Source of the DNA: Deltaproteobacteria bacterium RBG_16_44_11
GTDB lineage: Bacteria > Desulfobacterota > Syntrophia > Syntrophales > Smithellaceae
Length of the DNA: 20,014 nucleotides
NCBI GenBank assembly: GCA_001797845.1
Contig: MGQN01000020.1
Location: forward strand, 134,126-154,139
Reading direction: 5' to 3'
The position numbers were made by a program, and so were the translations under genes. Each line of letters starts with the position of its first letter. The first letter of the stretch is position 1. Shown here one piece after another: positions 7,562 through 15,389 of this stretch. The notes beneath the pieces were generated by a model that was not told the origin of the DNA, made no database searches, and saw only the letters and a list, made by a program, of their open reading frames with translations.

Positions 7562-8812
7562 GTGATTAGTCAAATTATCACCAAAATAGCGAAGAGGGAG
7601 TTTGCTCGTGCGCTGAAATTTGAAGAGGGTTCTTTACCTCATCTGCCTTATTGTGACGATGAAAAACCGCGCCTTCTTTATATGCATATTCCTTTTTGTG
7701 AAGAACTTTGTCCTTATTGTTCTTTTCACCGGGTAGTTTTTATTGAGACTCTTGCACGGAAATATTTTAAAGCTCTGCGCTGGGAAATTCATCTATACCG
7801 TGAAAGAGGCTACAAATTCAGCGGGATTTATGTAGGTGGCGGTACTCCGACCGTACTTATCGATGAACTAGCCGAAACGCTGAGTCTGGCGCAGCAGTGC
7901 TTTCCCATCAGGGAAATATCGGTAGAAACAAATCCTAATCATTTAACCCCCGGAAATATTGAAATTTTACAAAAAAACGGCGTCAACAGGCTTTCCGTGG
8001 GAGTGCAAACTTTTAATGATGAGTTGCTTAAAAAAATAGGGCGTTATGAAAAATATGGTTCGGGCGAAGTTATTGCGGCAAGGCTTAAAAACACGCAAGG
8101 CTCGTTCGATACATTAAATGCTGATATGATTTTTAATATTCCCGCGCAAACCCCCGAAATGCTCGAGGCCGATCTGGCGGTTTTACTGAAGTTAAATATG
8201 GAACAGATTACGTTTTATCCTTTGATGGTTTCGACGATCACCCAGGCATTGATGGAAAATACCGTGGGGAAAGTTGATTTTAGCGGGGAGCATAAATTAT
8301 ATAAACTGATCGTGCGGCGTCTGGAAAAATATTATAATTTTTCTTCTGCCTGGTGTTTTTCCCGTAAAAAATCTCTTATCGACGAGTATGTTGTGAATTA
8401 CGATGAATACGCCGGCTTAGGCAGCGGCGCGATTGGTTATCTGGGCGGCGTCTGCTACTCCAACACATTTGATATCGAAGAATATATCGCCCTGCTGGGA
8501 AGGGGTAATTTGCCGCTTATGGCTTCCCGCAGTTTTACCCTTCGTGACCAGATGAAGTATGCTTTTTTAATGAAATTATTCAGCACGAAATTGGATATTC
8601 CGGCATTGGAGGAAAAATATGGCGGAAAGTTTGTAAAAACTTTATGGAAAGAAATAGCCCTGTTTCAATTGGCCAGAGCATTGCGCTATTTTCCGCCCCG
8701 TTTTTATTTAACGCCCTGGGGGCGTTATCTCTGGGTAATTATGATGAGGGAATTTTTTATCGCGGTGAATAACTTTCGTGCTTATTGCCGCAAACATGCA
8801 GGGCTTGCGTGA
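7562..8812 (+). CDS. HemN/HemW-like radical-SAM protein (coproporphyrinogen III oxidase family)
   Basis: A 416-aa radical-SAM protein of the coproporphyrinogen-oxidase-like group. The cluster motif is HIPFCEELCPYC (C46, C50, C53), followed by SFHR. The SAM-binding glycine motif YVGGGTPT, the ETNPNHLT block, RLSVGVQTFND and NADMIFNIPAQTPEM are all typical of HemN/HemW relatives. Canonical HemN has a CYFCGC-type motif, which is absent, so true coproporphyrinogen oxidase activity is not implied. HemW (haem chaperone) or HutW/ChuW-like enzymes are closer. The C-terminus (about 350-416) is rich in aromatic residues and does not look like the usual HemN C-terminal domain. The start is a GTG at 7562 with a weak AGG upstream. 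The gene is divergent from def. Family is secure, substrate is not. Confidence 0.82.
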   Translation: MISQIITKIAKREFARALKFEEGSLPHLPYCDDEKPRLLYMHIPFCEELCPYCSFHRVVFIETLARKYFKALRWEIHLYRERGYKFSGIYVGGGTPTVLIDELAETLSLAQQCFPIREISVETNPNHLTPGNIEILQKNGVNRLSVGVQTFNDELLKKIGRYEKYGSGEVIAARLKNTQGSFDTLNADMIFNIPAQTPEMLEADLAVLLKLNMEQITFYPLMVSTITQALMENTVGKVDFSGEHKLYKLIVRRLEKYYNFSSAWCFSRKKSLIDEYVVNYDEYAGLGSGAIGYLGGVCYSNTFDIEEYIALLGRGNLPLMASRSFTLRDQMKYAFLMKLFSTKLDIPALEEKYGGKFVKTLWKEIALFQLARALRYFPPRFYLTPWGRYLWVIMMREFFIAVNNFRAYCRKHAGLA

Positions 8813-8886
8813 GTGTTGAACAGGGAGAGTTTCTTGGTGCGTAGGGAGTGGTTTCAAACTGTTCCTTTGACATGGCAATAAATATT

Positions 8887-8909
8887 TTCCCGCCCCTGGC
8901 GGGCGGGAA
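8887..8909. repeat. Inverted repeat, 8-bp perfect stem
   Basis: TTCCCGCC (8887-8894) pairs exactly with GGCGGGAA (8902-8909) around a 7-nt loop. It lies 75 bp after the radical-SAM stop. There is no T-run after it, so it is a poor intrinsic terminator and more likely part of a dispersed palindromic repeat with the neighbouring hairpin. Confidence 0.6.
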
Positions 8910-8976
8910 TTAAAGGGCGGGGGATTTGAAAAATAATTTTCACCCTCCTTTAATTTCCTCCCATCGAGGGAGGAAA
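8906..8976. repeat. Compound imperfect palindrome with a nested 9-bp hairpin
   Basis: The arm starting GGAATTAAAGGG at 8906 pairs with the complement of CCCTCCTTTAATTTCC (8943-8958), with about two small bulges. The last part, TTTCCTCCC (8954-8962), forms an alternative perfect 9-bp stem with GGGAGGAAA (8968-8976) around ATCGA. The two stems compete for the same bases. No poly-T follows. Confidence 0.55.
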
Positions 8977-9071
8977 GATAAAAAAAGAGAAGATGGCTCA
9001 CCGCCTTTGACGGTTCGACATGACAACAAAGTTAGCCGAAGAAGGAGAATTGGTATCAGAAGAGGATATTT

Positions 9072-10487
9072 ATGGACGAAAAAAGAAAAGCACTGCTCAA
9101 AACATTACCGAAAATTGATGAAGTAATTCTGCTTCTAGAAAAGAAAGATATTTATTCTCTGGCTCCGCGGGAATTAGTCAAAGAAACATGCCGCATGGCC
9201 GTGCAAAAGCTTAGGGAAAAAATTGTGAATGTCAAAAAGAAGGGAACAGCGGAATTTTTCGCGGACGCGGCAGGCGTTGCCAGGGAAGTGGAAAATATAA
9301 TCAAGGGATTTTATCGTTATAATTTGCGCAGAGTAGTTAACGCCACCGGCGTCATCCTGCATACCAATTTAGGCCGCGCGCCTCTTTGTCCCGAAGCCCT
9401 GCAGAGGATAAACGAGATAGGCAGGGGTTATTCCAATCTGGAATTTGATTTAGACAAAGGCGAACGGGGACAGCGCTATGACCATGTGAACCGCCTTCTT
9501 TGCGCTTTAACCGGCGCGGAGAATGCTTTGATTGTCAACAATAACGCCGCGGCGGTTCTGCTGGTGATCAACACATTGGCGGAAGGAAAAGAAGCGATAG
9601 TTTCCCGCGGCGAGCTAATAGAGATCGGCGGCGAATTCCGCATACCGGAAATAATGAAAAAAAGCGCCGCCCGCCTGCGCGAAGTGGGAACGACCAACCG
9701 CACGCGCCTGAGTGATTACGAAAAAGCCATCAATAAAGAAACCGGTCTGATACTGAAAGTGCATACCAGCAATTACCGCATTGTCGGCTTTACCGAAGAA
9801 GCGGACATCGAATCACTTGTTGCCCTGGGAAAAAAGCGCCGCATTCCGGTGATGGATGATTTGGGCAGTGGCTGTGTGATCGCGCTGGAAGATTACGGCT
9901 TGGAGCACGAACCAACAATCCGCGAAGTTTTGTCTGCCGGAGTTGACGTAGTTACCTTTAGCGGCGATAAGCTTCTCGGCGGCCCGCAGGCGGGTATTAT
10001 CATCGGCAAGAAAGAAATTTTGGAGAAAATCAAGAAAAATCCGCTCAACCGCGCCTTGAGAATTGATAAGTTTACCCTGGCCGCGCTGGAGGCGACGGTG
10101 ATTCATTATTTAAATCCCTCAGAAGCCTTAAAAAAGCTAAGGCCTTTAAAAACTTTGACCGAACCTGTTTCCGAGGTTAAGAAACGCGCCCGTAAGTTAT
10201 TAAAAAAACTGCAAAAAGAGAACTTGGAGTTTATAGAATTATCCTTGCGTGATGGTTTTTCCACGGCGGGAGGAGGGTCACTCCCCACACAAAAGATTCC
10301 CACTGTTTTAATCAGCATCAAAAACAAAAAGATGTCCGCCAGCCGCATGGAAGAAAAGTTACGGAAACTTGATGTGCCCGTCATTGTCCGTGTGGATAAA
10401 AATGAAATATTAATTGATTTACGCACGGTATCAGAAGACGAGTTTGCCTTCATCGTTGAAGGTTTGCGCAGTATTATATCCGATTAA
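9072..10487 (+). CDS. selA: L-seryl-tRNA(Sec) selenium transferase (selenocysteine synthase)
   Basis: PLP enzyme that converts seryl-tRNA(Sec) to selenocysteinyl-tRNA(Sec) using selenophosphate. The 471-aa length is standard. Family blocks: RRVVNATGVILHTNLGRAPL near residue 87, YSNLEFDL, the SRGELIEIGGEFRIPEIM block, REVGTTNRT, and VMDDLGSG. The PLP-lysine is K300 in FSGDKLLGGPQAG, exactly as in bacterial SelA. The ATG at 9072 has GAGG 6 nt upstream. The rluD-type gene follows within about 25 nt, so they may share a transcript. The usual partner selB is not adjacent. Presence of selA implies that the organism makes selenoproteins, but none is recognisable in this window. Confidence 0.96.
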   Translation: MDEKRKALLKTLPKIDEVILLLEKKDIYSLAPRELVKETCRMAVQKLREKIVNVKKKGTAEFFADAAGVAREVENIIKGFYRYNLRRVVNATGVILHTNLGRAPLCPEALQRINEIGRGYSNLEFDLDKGERGQRYDHVNRLLCALTGAENALIVNNNAAAVLLVINTLAEGKEAIVSRGELIEIGGEFRIPEIMKKSAARLREVGTTNRTRLSDYEKAINKETGLILKVHTSNYRIVGFTEEADIESLVALGKKRRIPVMDDLGSGCVIALEDYGLEHEPTIREVLSAGVDVVTFSGDKLLGGPQAGIIIGKKEILEKIKKNPLNRALRIDKFTLAALEATVIHYLNPSEALKKLRPLKTLTEPVSEVKKRARKLLKKLQKENLEFIELSLRDGFSTAGGGSLPTQKIPTVLISIKNKKMSASRMEEKLRKLDVPVIVRVDKNEILIDLRTVSEDEFAFIVEGLRSIISD

Positions 10488-10511
10488 TTCTATCTTTTGG
10501 TTGGAGTAAAA

Positions 10512-11537
10512 TTGTCCATTATATTAGAACAACTAAAAGAAATCCGTTTTATAGTAAGCAGCGATCAGAGCGGCCAAAGGCTGGATTTGTTTCTTACCCA
10601 AACCGACGCCTCTCTTTCCCGTTCACAGGTTAAGCGCGCGGTTGAAGAAGGCGATGTTTTGGTAAACGGTGTGACGCCAAAAGTCAGCCAGCGGCTGAAA
10701 GAAGGAGATATAATAAGTTACATTTTAAAACCGGCAAAAGAAGCTGTTGCCACCGCGCAGGATATTCCGCTTAATATTATTTACGAAGATGATGCTGTCA
10801 TTGTAGTAAATAAACCGGCGGGAATGGTGGTGCATCCCGCACCGGGGAATCCGGATAATACACTGGTCAACGCTTTACTTTTTCATTGTCAAAATCTGTC
10901 GGGGATAGGCGGTGTTATTCGTCCGGGCATCGTCCATCGCCTGGATAAAGACACTTCGGGATTGATCGTTGCGGCAAAAACAGACGAGGCGCACCGTAAT
11001 CTCTCCGCTCAGTTTGAAAACCATAATGTGCACAAAACTTATCAGGCGCTGGTCTGGGGCGATGTGAAAGGTAATACGGGAGAGATAATTTTGCCGGTCG
11101 GCAGACATGCGACCAACCGCAAAAAAATGTCCACAAAAAGCAGACGCGGGAAAGATGCGCTAACACTATGGAAAGTACGCGAAAGATACGGAATTGCTAC
11201 ATTATTGGAAGTAGAGATAAAAACGGGCCGGACCCATCAAATTCGTGTACATTTGTCTGACCGCGGCTACCCGGTAATCGGCGATGAGGTTTACGGCATT
11301 TCATCTAAAATCCGGGTAATCAAAGATCCTCTTCTAAAAACAAAATTAAAGGCATTAAACAGGCAAGCGCTTCATGCTGCCAAGCTTTCTTTTATCCATC
11401 CTTTAAAGCATGAGAGAGTTGTGTTTACTGCTCAGATGCCTCAGGATGTGGCTGACTTATGTGAGAGCTTGCGCGTTTTTGCTCAGCTGGAGGCAGAAAA
11501 CACAAGCGGACAGACTTGGAAGGATAAGTTGAGGTAA
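10512..11537 (+). CDS. rluD: RluD-family 23S rRNA pseudouridine synthase, TTG start
   Basis: Converts specific uridines to pseudouridine in large-subunit rRNA. It has an N-terminal S4 RNA-binding domain (about residues 15-75, with LDLFLTQ and SRSQVKRAVEEGDVLVNG) and the RluA-type catalytic domain with IVHRLDKDTSGL, in which D145 is the nucleophile. GRTHQIRVHL and GYPVIGDEVYG follow. An S4 domain plus this catalytic domain fits RluC/RluD. The gene is directly followed by pgeF, as in E. coli rluD-yfiH, which favours RluD. There is no early ATG. Two TTG codons are possible, at 10497 and 10512. The second is chosen because GGAG sits 5 nt before it, giving 341 aa. The exact target uridines cannot be read from sequence. 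Confidence 0.88.
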   Translation: MSIILEQLKEIRFIVSSDQSGQRLDLFLTQTDASLSRSQVKRAVEEGDVLVNGVTPKVSQRLKEGDIISYILKPAKEAVATAQDIPLNIIYEDDAVIVVNKPAGMVVHPAPGNPDNTLVNALLFHCQNLSGIGGVIRPGIVHRLDKDTSGLIVAAKTDEAHRNLSAQFENHNVHKTYQALVWGDVKGNTGEIILPVGRHATNRKKMSTKSRRGKDALTLWKVRERYGIATLLEVEIKTGRTHQIRVHLSDRGYPVIGDEVYGISSKIRVIKDPLLKTKLKALNRQALHAAKLSFIHPLKHERVVFTAQMPQDVADLCESLRVFAQLEAENTSGQTWKDKLR

Positions 11538-11539
11538 TA

Positions 11540-12391
11540 ATGTTTTCGGTTTTACAAGCAGGCGCAATAGAGTATCTGCAAGCTTCCATTTTCCAGGACT
11601 GCGACTTTTTGGTTCACGCGTTTTGCACACGGCAAGGCGGGGCTTCAAAGGATGAATATGACAGCCTTAATATGAGTTTTCATGAAGGCGATGAAGACAA
11701 CAATGTTTTACAAAACTGGGGGCGTCTTGCCGCGGCTTTTGCCATTCCGCTGGAACAATTTTTAGTTGTTAATCAAGTGCATGGAGATAATATATTTGTT
11801 ATAAAACCTCATGGCGGTTATTTCTCATCCCGCGCGGAGATGGACTACGATGCCATTGTTACCGACCGCGCCAACGTGGCAATTTGCATTAAAACCGCTG
11901 ATTGCGTACCGGTTTTTATAGCCGACCGGATAAAAAAAATTATCGCCGTGGTGCATGGCGGCTGGCGCGGAACTTCTTTAGGCATTACCGCCAAAGTTAT
12001 CCGGTTGCTCCAGGATAAATATGGTTCCTCCCCGCAGGACATTTTAGCGGCTATCGGTCCTGCCATAGGCAAATGCTGTTATCAGGTGGATTCAGTTGTC
12101 GCGGATTATTTTTATAAGCAAAAAGGCCATGAACACTTCTTATTTGCCGGCACCGGGAAAAATAAATGGACGCTGGATTTGACCGGAGCCAACCGAAGCC
12201 AGATTTTGGAGTGTGATATTCCCGAAGCCAATATTGATATATCCGATTTATGTACCATGTGTAATCAGGACTTGTTTTTCTCTCATCGCGGCTCCGGCGG
12301 CATCACCGGCCGGCAAATTAATTTTATGATGATTAAAGAAGATGCGCCCTGCCGTGTTCTTACTATTGAAGATAATTACTCGGTTCAATAA
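11540..12391 (+). CDS. pgeF: Peptidoglycan editing factor PgeF (YfiH/laccase-domain family)
   Basis: Cytoplasmic zinc enzyme of the YfiH (DUF152) family. Characterised members hydrolyse wrongly built UDP-MurNAc-L-Ser so that it does not enter peptidoglycan; older annotations call it multicopper polyphenol oxidase or laccase. The metal ligands are visible: H81 in VNQVHGDN, C122 in KTADCVPV and H139 in VVHGGWRG. AAIGPAIGKCCYQV and the C-terminal DLCTMCNQDLFFSHR are family hallmarks. At 283 aa it is slightly longer than E. coli YfiH (about 243). The ATG at 11540 has GAGG about 5 nt upstream that overlaps the end of rluD, and the two genes are 2 nt apart, so they are coupled. Confidence 0.92.
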   Translation: MFSVLQAGAIEYLQASIFQDCDFLVHAFCTRQGGASKDEYDSLNMSFHEGDEDNNVLQNWGRLAAAFAIPLEQFLVVNQVHGDNIFVIKPHGGYFSSRAEMDYDAIVTDRANVAICIKTADCVPVFIADRIKKIIAVVHGGWRGTSLGITAKVIRLLQDKYGSSPQDILAAIGPAIGKCCYQVDSVVADYFYKQKGHEHFLFAGTGKNKWTLDLTGANRSQILECDIPEANIDISDLCTMCNQDLFFSHRGSGGITGRQINFMMIKEDAPCRVLTIEDNYSVQ

Positions 12392-12401
12392 GTTTAATGA
12401 T

Positions 12402-12442
12402 AAATTTCTTTATTGATAGAATTCATTTTCAGTATTACTTAC
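12402..12442 (+). repeat. Near-repeat copy A, upstream of the acyl-CoA synthetase gene
   Basis: This 41-nt AT-rich stretch aligns with 14131-14171 at 35 of 42 columns, with two single-base gaps. It includes TTGATA at 12413-12418 and ends 42 nt before the acyl-CoA synthetase ATG. The similar distance to the next start codon in both copies makes a shared promoter or operator plausible. A clear -10 box is not seen. Confidence 0.6.
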
Positions 12443-12484
12443 GGTTCATGAGTTGAAAAATAAAACATAACAGGTGTACTAAAT

Positions 12485-14128
12485 ATGAAAAATCCATGGT
12501 TCAAGCATTACGCAAAACACGTTCCCCATGCCATCTCATATCCGGCGATTCCCATTCACCGTTTCCTGACGGATACTGTTGCCCAACATCCGGATTACAT
12601 AGCAATGACCTTCAATGATAACAACACTTCTTACCGGGAGCTAAATGAAAAGGTAAACAAATTTGCTCTCATCCTTCAGAGGGCCGGGGTGAAAAAAGGG
12701 GACAGAATAGCCTTTATCATGGTAAACTCTCCCACACATGTTATCGCTTTCTTTGCGGTTATGAAGCTCGGAGCCATAGTGGTCAACATTAGTGTTGGAA
12801 TTCAGGGCGAGGAACTAATCAACTGTTTGAACAACTCGGGCGCTAAAGTTGTAGTTACGCTGGATTTATTTGCCCAGAATCTCTACAACGTGGTAAAAAA
12901 TACAGGAGTTAAAATTGTTATTCTTCATTCCGTTTTCGGCCTGGAAAAAAAGATACCTTTGGAAGAAGGAATGCCTAACCCTCAGATCTTCCTGGAAGTG
13001 CTTGCTTCGATAGAGCGCGCGGCAGAGCCGGTAGTGGAGATAACTCCTGCAGATGTGGCGGTGCTTCAGTATACAAGCGGTTCTACCGGCGCGCCCAAAG
13101 CGGCAACCCTGACTCATTCCAATATTGTGGCCAGTGTACTCCAGTCCGATACCTGGATGGGAGTAAAGGGTGCCGGAAATGCCGCGGTGATGTGTGTAAT
13201 TCCCTTTTTCCACGTTTTCGGGATGTCGGCTTGCCTCCTGGTTTCCGTACTCAAGGGATACCGGATGGTACTTCTTCCCCGGATAGACTTAATGGACATC
13301 CTTTCCCTGATGAAGATGCTGGAAACCTACAAACCCATATCTTTTCCGGCCGTGCCCAGTCTGTGGAGCGCGATGATGTCCCTTCCTCCTGAGGCTGCCA
13401 GGACGAAATTCTCTTCCATTCAGGTAGCAATAAGCGGAGGGGCACCTCTTGCGCCTTCGGTCCATGATAGATATGAAGAACTCACCGGAAGAAAAATTAT
13501 GGAAGCCTACGGTCTATCTGAGGCCTCTTCGGCCACCCATATCACGCCTTACCCAGAAGGTGCGCCCAAGGGTTCCATCGGGCTACCCCTTCCGGACACA
13601 GAAGTCCGAATCATGGACATGGAAATGGGGAAGAAAGAATGCAAGCTGGGGGAGGTTGGTGAGCTGGTAGTAAAAGGTCCCCAGATTATGCAGGGATATT
13701 GGAATAACAAAGAGCTTACCGCGGCGGCCTTGCGTAACGGTTGGCTTTACACCGGGGATATGGCCCGCATGGATAAAGATGGGTACTTCTACCTGGTAGA
13801 TAGAAAGGATGATCTTATTATTTCCAAAGGATTCAACATCTACCCCGGCCAGATCGAAGAGATTCTGAAGCGGCACCCTAAGGTCAAGGATGCGGCAGTT
13901 ATCGGCATTCCTGACCGGACCAAAGGACAGGCCGTTATTGCGGTGATCGCCTTGAAAGAAGGCCTGCAAGGAGATAAAGAGGAATTTCTCCAGTATTGTA
14001 AAAAAAACATGCCTGACTATCGGGTGCCTAAAACAATCCTGATTCGTGATGAAATTCCACGAGATCCGGCAGGAAAGCTCTTAAGGAGAATATTGAGACA
14101 GGATGCCCAGGCCGCTGACCGGGAATGA
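12485..14128 (+). CDS. AMP-dependent acyl-CoA synthetase (long-chain fatty acid:CoA ligase-like)
   Basis: ANL-superfamily enzyme that activates a carboxylic acid as acyl-AMP and then forms the CoA thioester. The ATP/AMP phosphate-binding loop is YTSGSTGAPKAATLTH (about residues 196-211), with PKAA in place of the common PKG, as in many long-chain ligases. The adenine-binding block is MEAYGLSEAS. D425 of LYTGDMA and the hinge region DRKDDLIISKGFNIYPGQIEE are intact. The catalytic lysine is K531 in PAGKLLRRIL. The 547-aa length fits FadD-type enzymes. The chain length accepted cannot be told from sequence; medium- or aromatic-acid ligases are alternatives. The ATG has an AGGTG about 9 nt upstream. 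Near-repeats of about 41 bp lie just before and just after the gene, and the neighbours are unrelated in function, so it may be an inserted gene. Confidence 0.88.
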   Translation: MKNPWFKHYAKHVPHAISYPAIPIHRFLTDTVAQHPDYIAMTFNDNNTSYRELNEKVNKFALILQRAGVKKGDRIAFIMVNSPTHVIAFFAVMKLGAIVVNISVGIQGEELINCLNNSGAKVVVTLDLFAQNLYNVVKNTGVKIVILHSVFGLEKKIPLEEGMPNPQIFLEVLASIERAAEPVVEITPADVAVLQYTSGSTGAPKAATLTHSNIVASVLQSDTWMGVKGAGNAAVMCVIPFFHVFGMSACLLVSVLKGYRMVLLPRIDLMDILSLMKMLETYKPISFPAVPSLWSAMMSLPPEAARTKFSSIQVAISGGAPLAPSVHDRYEELTGRKIMEAYGLSEASSATHITPYPEGAPKGSIGLPLPDTEVRIMDMEMGKKECKLGEVGELVVKGPQIMQGYWNNKELTAAALRNGWLYTGDMARMDKDGYFYLVDRKDDLIISKGFNIYPGQIEEILKRHPKVKDAAVIGIPDRTKGQAVIAVIALKEGLQGDKEEFLQYCKKNMPDYRVPKTILIRDEIPRDPAGKLLRRILRQDAQAADRE

Positions 14129-14130
14129 TT

Positions 14131-14171
14131 AAAGTTCTTTATTGACAGTAATTCTTTTAAGTATTAGTTAA
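14131..14171 (+). repeat. Near-repeat copy B, upstream of hldD
   Basis: Second copy of the 41-nt stretch seen at 12402-12442. It begins 2 nt after the acyl-CoA synthetase stop and ends 37 nt before the hldD ATG. It contains a perfect TTGACA (14142-14147). With a 17-nt spacer the next hexamer is TAGTTA, a poor -10. Confidence 0.6.
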
Positions 14172-14208
14172 ATCTAACAATTTTTAAGACAGCAAAGGAA
14201 CAATACGC

Positions 14209-15186
14209 ATGATTATCGTCACGGGCGGCGCCGGGTTTATCGGCAGTGCTTTTATTTGGCGGCTCAATCAAGAGGGCATCACGGATATTGTCATCGTTGA
14301 TCAACTGGGTACCGATGACAAGTGGAAAAATTTGGTCAACCGGCGTTTTGTTGATTACATTCCGAAAAATGAATTTTTAAAGATGGCCGGCGAAGATAAA
14401 GTGCCTTTTGAAACCAGCGCTATCGTGCATATGGGCGCCCGTTCATCCACGACCGAGCGCGATGCGGATTATCTCTGGGAAAACAATTATCTCTACAGCC
14501 GCAAACTTGCCCAGTGGGCAATGAAGCAAAACATTCGTTTTATATATGCCAGCTCCGCCGCTACATACGGCGATGGAACTCTGGGCTTTGACGATGACCA
14601 CAGTAAAATCAGCAAGCTCAAACCGATTAATATGTACGGCTATTCCAAGCAATTGTTTGATCTATGGGTTTTAAAAAATAAGCTGGAAAATAAAGTGGCG
14701 GGCATTAAATTTTTCAATGTTTTCGGTCCGAACGAATACCACAAAGGAGATATGGCCAGCGTCATCTTCAAGGCGTTTCATCAAATTAAAGAGACCGGGA
14801 AAGTGCGGCTTTTTAAATCTTATAAGAAAGAATATCCTGATGGTGGCCAGATGCGCGATTTTGTTTACGTTAAAGATTGCCTGGACGTGATGTGGTGGCT
14901 TTTTAATAATTCCCATGTCAACGGCATTTTTAATCTGGGAACAGGCAAAGCCAGAACCTGGAATGATTTGATTAAAGCTGTGTTTACCGCTATGGGGCGC
15001 AAAACAAATATTCAGTATATGGAAATGCCCGAGTCTTTGCGCGATCAGTACCAGTATTTCACGCAGGCCGAAATGAATAAACTCAAAAGCGCCGGCTGTC
15101 CTGTTAAATTTTCATCTCTGGAAGATTCCGTGCGGGACTATATCGGTAATTATTTACAGCAAGCCGACCAGTACTTTGGAAAATAA
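14209..15186 (+). CDS. hldD: ADP-L-glycero-D-manno-heptose 6-epimerase
   Basis: Extended short-chain dehydrogenase/reductase that makes ADP-L-glycero-D-manno-heptose, the precursor of inner-core LPS heptose. The NADP-binding motif GGAGFIGS is at residues 6-13. The catalytic Tyr-x3-Lys is Y143/K147 in NMYGYSKQLFD, and the upstream serine/threonine is in YASSAATYGDG. KFFNVFGPNEYHKGDMASV and DGGQMRDFVYVKD are specific to HldD within the epimerase superfamily. The length of 325 aa is normal. The start ATG at 14209 is followed at once by the Rossmann fold, so no residues are missing. The next gene is kdsB, another inner-core LPS gene. hldE and gmhA are not in the window. Confidence 0.95.
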   Translation: MIIVTGGAGFIGSAFIWRLNQEGITDIVIVDQLGTDDKWKNLVNRRFVDYIPKNEFLKMAGEDKVPFETSAIVHMGARSSTTERDADYLWENNYLYSRKLAQWAMKQNIRFIYASSAATYGDGTLGFDDDHSKISKLKPINMYGYSKQLFDLWVLKNKLENKVAGIKFFNVFGPNEYHKGDMASVIFKAFHQIKETGKVRLFKSYKKEYPDGGQMRDFVYVKDCLDVMWWLFNNSHVNGIFNLGTGKARTWNDLIKAVFTAMGRKTNIQYMEMPESLRDQYQYFTQAEMNKLKSAGCPVKFSSLEDSVRDYIGNYLQQADQYFGK

Positions 15187-15225
15187 AAAATCGCTTCTGT
15201 TCTTGGAAAAGAGGCTATGTTTCAA

Positions 15226-15319
15226 TGTCTTTGCGAGAGAGCAAAGCGAGCGAAGCAATCGCATAAGTAGGTTATAATATAAGGATTGCCACGTCCGCTG
15301 CCGCGTACTCGCAATGACA
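15226..15319. repeat. Non-coding palindromic (MITE/REP-like) element
   Basis: Terminal inverted repeats TGTCTTTGCGAG (15226-15237) and CTCGCAATGACA (15308-15319) match at 11 of 12 positions. An inner pair, GCAATC (15255-15260) and GATTGC (15284-15289), flanks an AT-rich centre. The outer arms are rich in GCGAG/GCGAAG repeats. There is no coding content. The design fits a small non-autonomous mobile or dispersed repeat; similar arm sequences are, to my recollection, common between genes in environmental Desulfobacterota and related genomes. Confidence 0.65.
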
Positions 15320-15330
15320 AATGAGAATTA

Positions 15331-15339
15331 TGATACAAT
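15331..15339 (+). promoter_or_regulatory. Possible extended -10 promoter for kdsB
   Basis: TGATACAAT matches the extended -10 pattern TGnTATAAT with one mismatch and lies 50 nt before the kdsB ATG. No good -35 box is present 16-18 nt upstream. This is a motif match only. Confidence 0.3.
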
Positions 15340-15389
15340 CTACGACGCGGAAATAACACTAGTTGAGGCACAATATTTACGGAGCAAAG

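Larger units (their letters stand above)
8813..9071. other. Palindrome-rich intergenic region before selA
   Basis: This 259-bp gap contains two G/C-rich inverted repeats (listed separately) and the selA ribosome site GAGG at 9062-9065, 6 nt before the ATG. No persuasive gene is present on either strand. Confidence 0.6.
15187..15389. other. hldD-kdsB intergenic region with MITE-like palindrome
   Basis: This 203-bp gap consists mainly of the 94-bp palindromic element at 15226-15319. After it comes a candidate promoter and the kdsB ribosome site GGAG, 5 nt before the ATG. No gene is seen. Confidence 0.6.

Noticed and set aside
8810..8893. UGA of the radical-SAM gene read as selenocysteine, since the frame stays open about 26 codons beyond it
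   Set aside because: The extension matches no family feature, no SECIS-like hairpin is placed right after the UGA, and an open run of this length is expected by chance.
8954..8976. Intrinsic terminator at the 9-bp hairpin
   Set aside because: No run of T follows on either strand, so it does not meet the pattern of a Rho-independent terminator.
9020..9118. Small 32-codon frame overlapping the selA start
   Set aside because: It has no good ribosome site of its own and overlaps selA in another frame; its Glu/Lys-rich content is explained by the purine-rich ribosome-site region.
15250..15278. Promoter at TATAAT (15273-15278) inside the palindromic element
   Set aside because: No -35-like hexamer is found 16-18 nt upstream; the AT-rich centre of the repeat explains the match.
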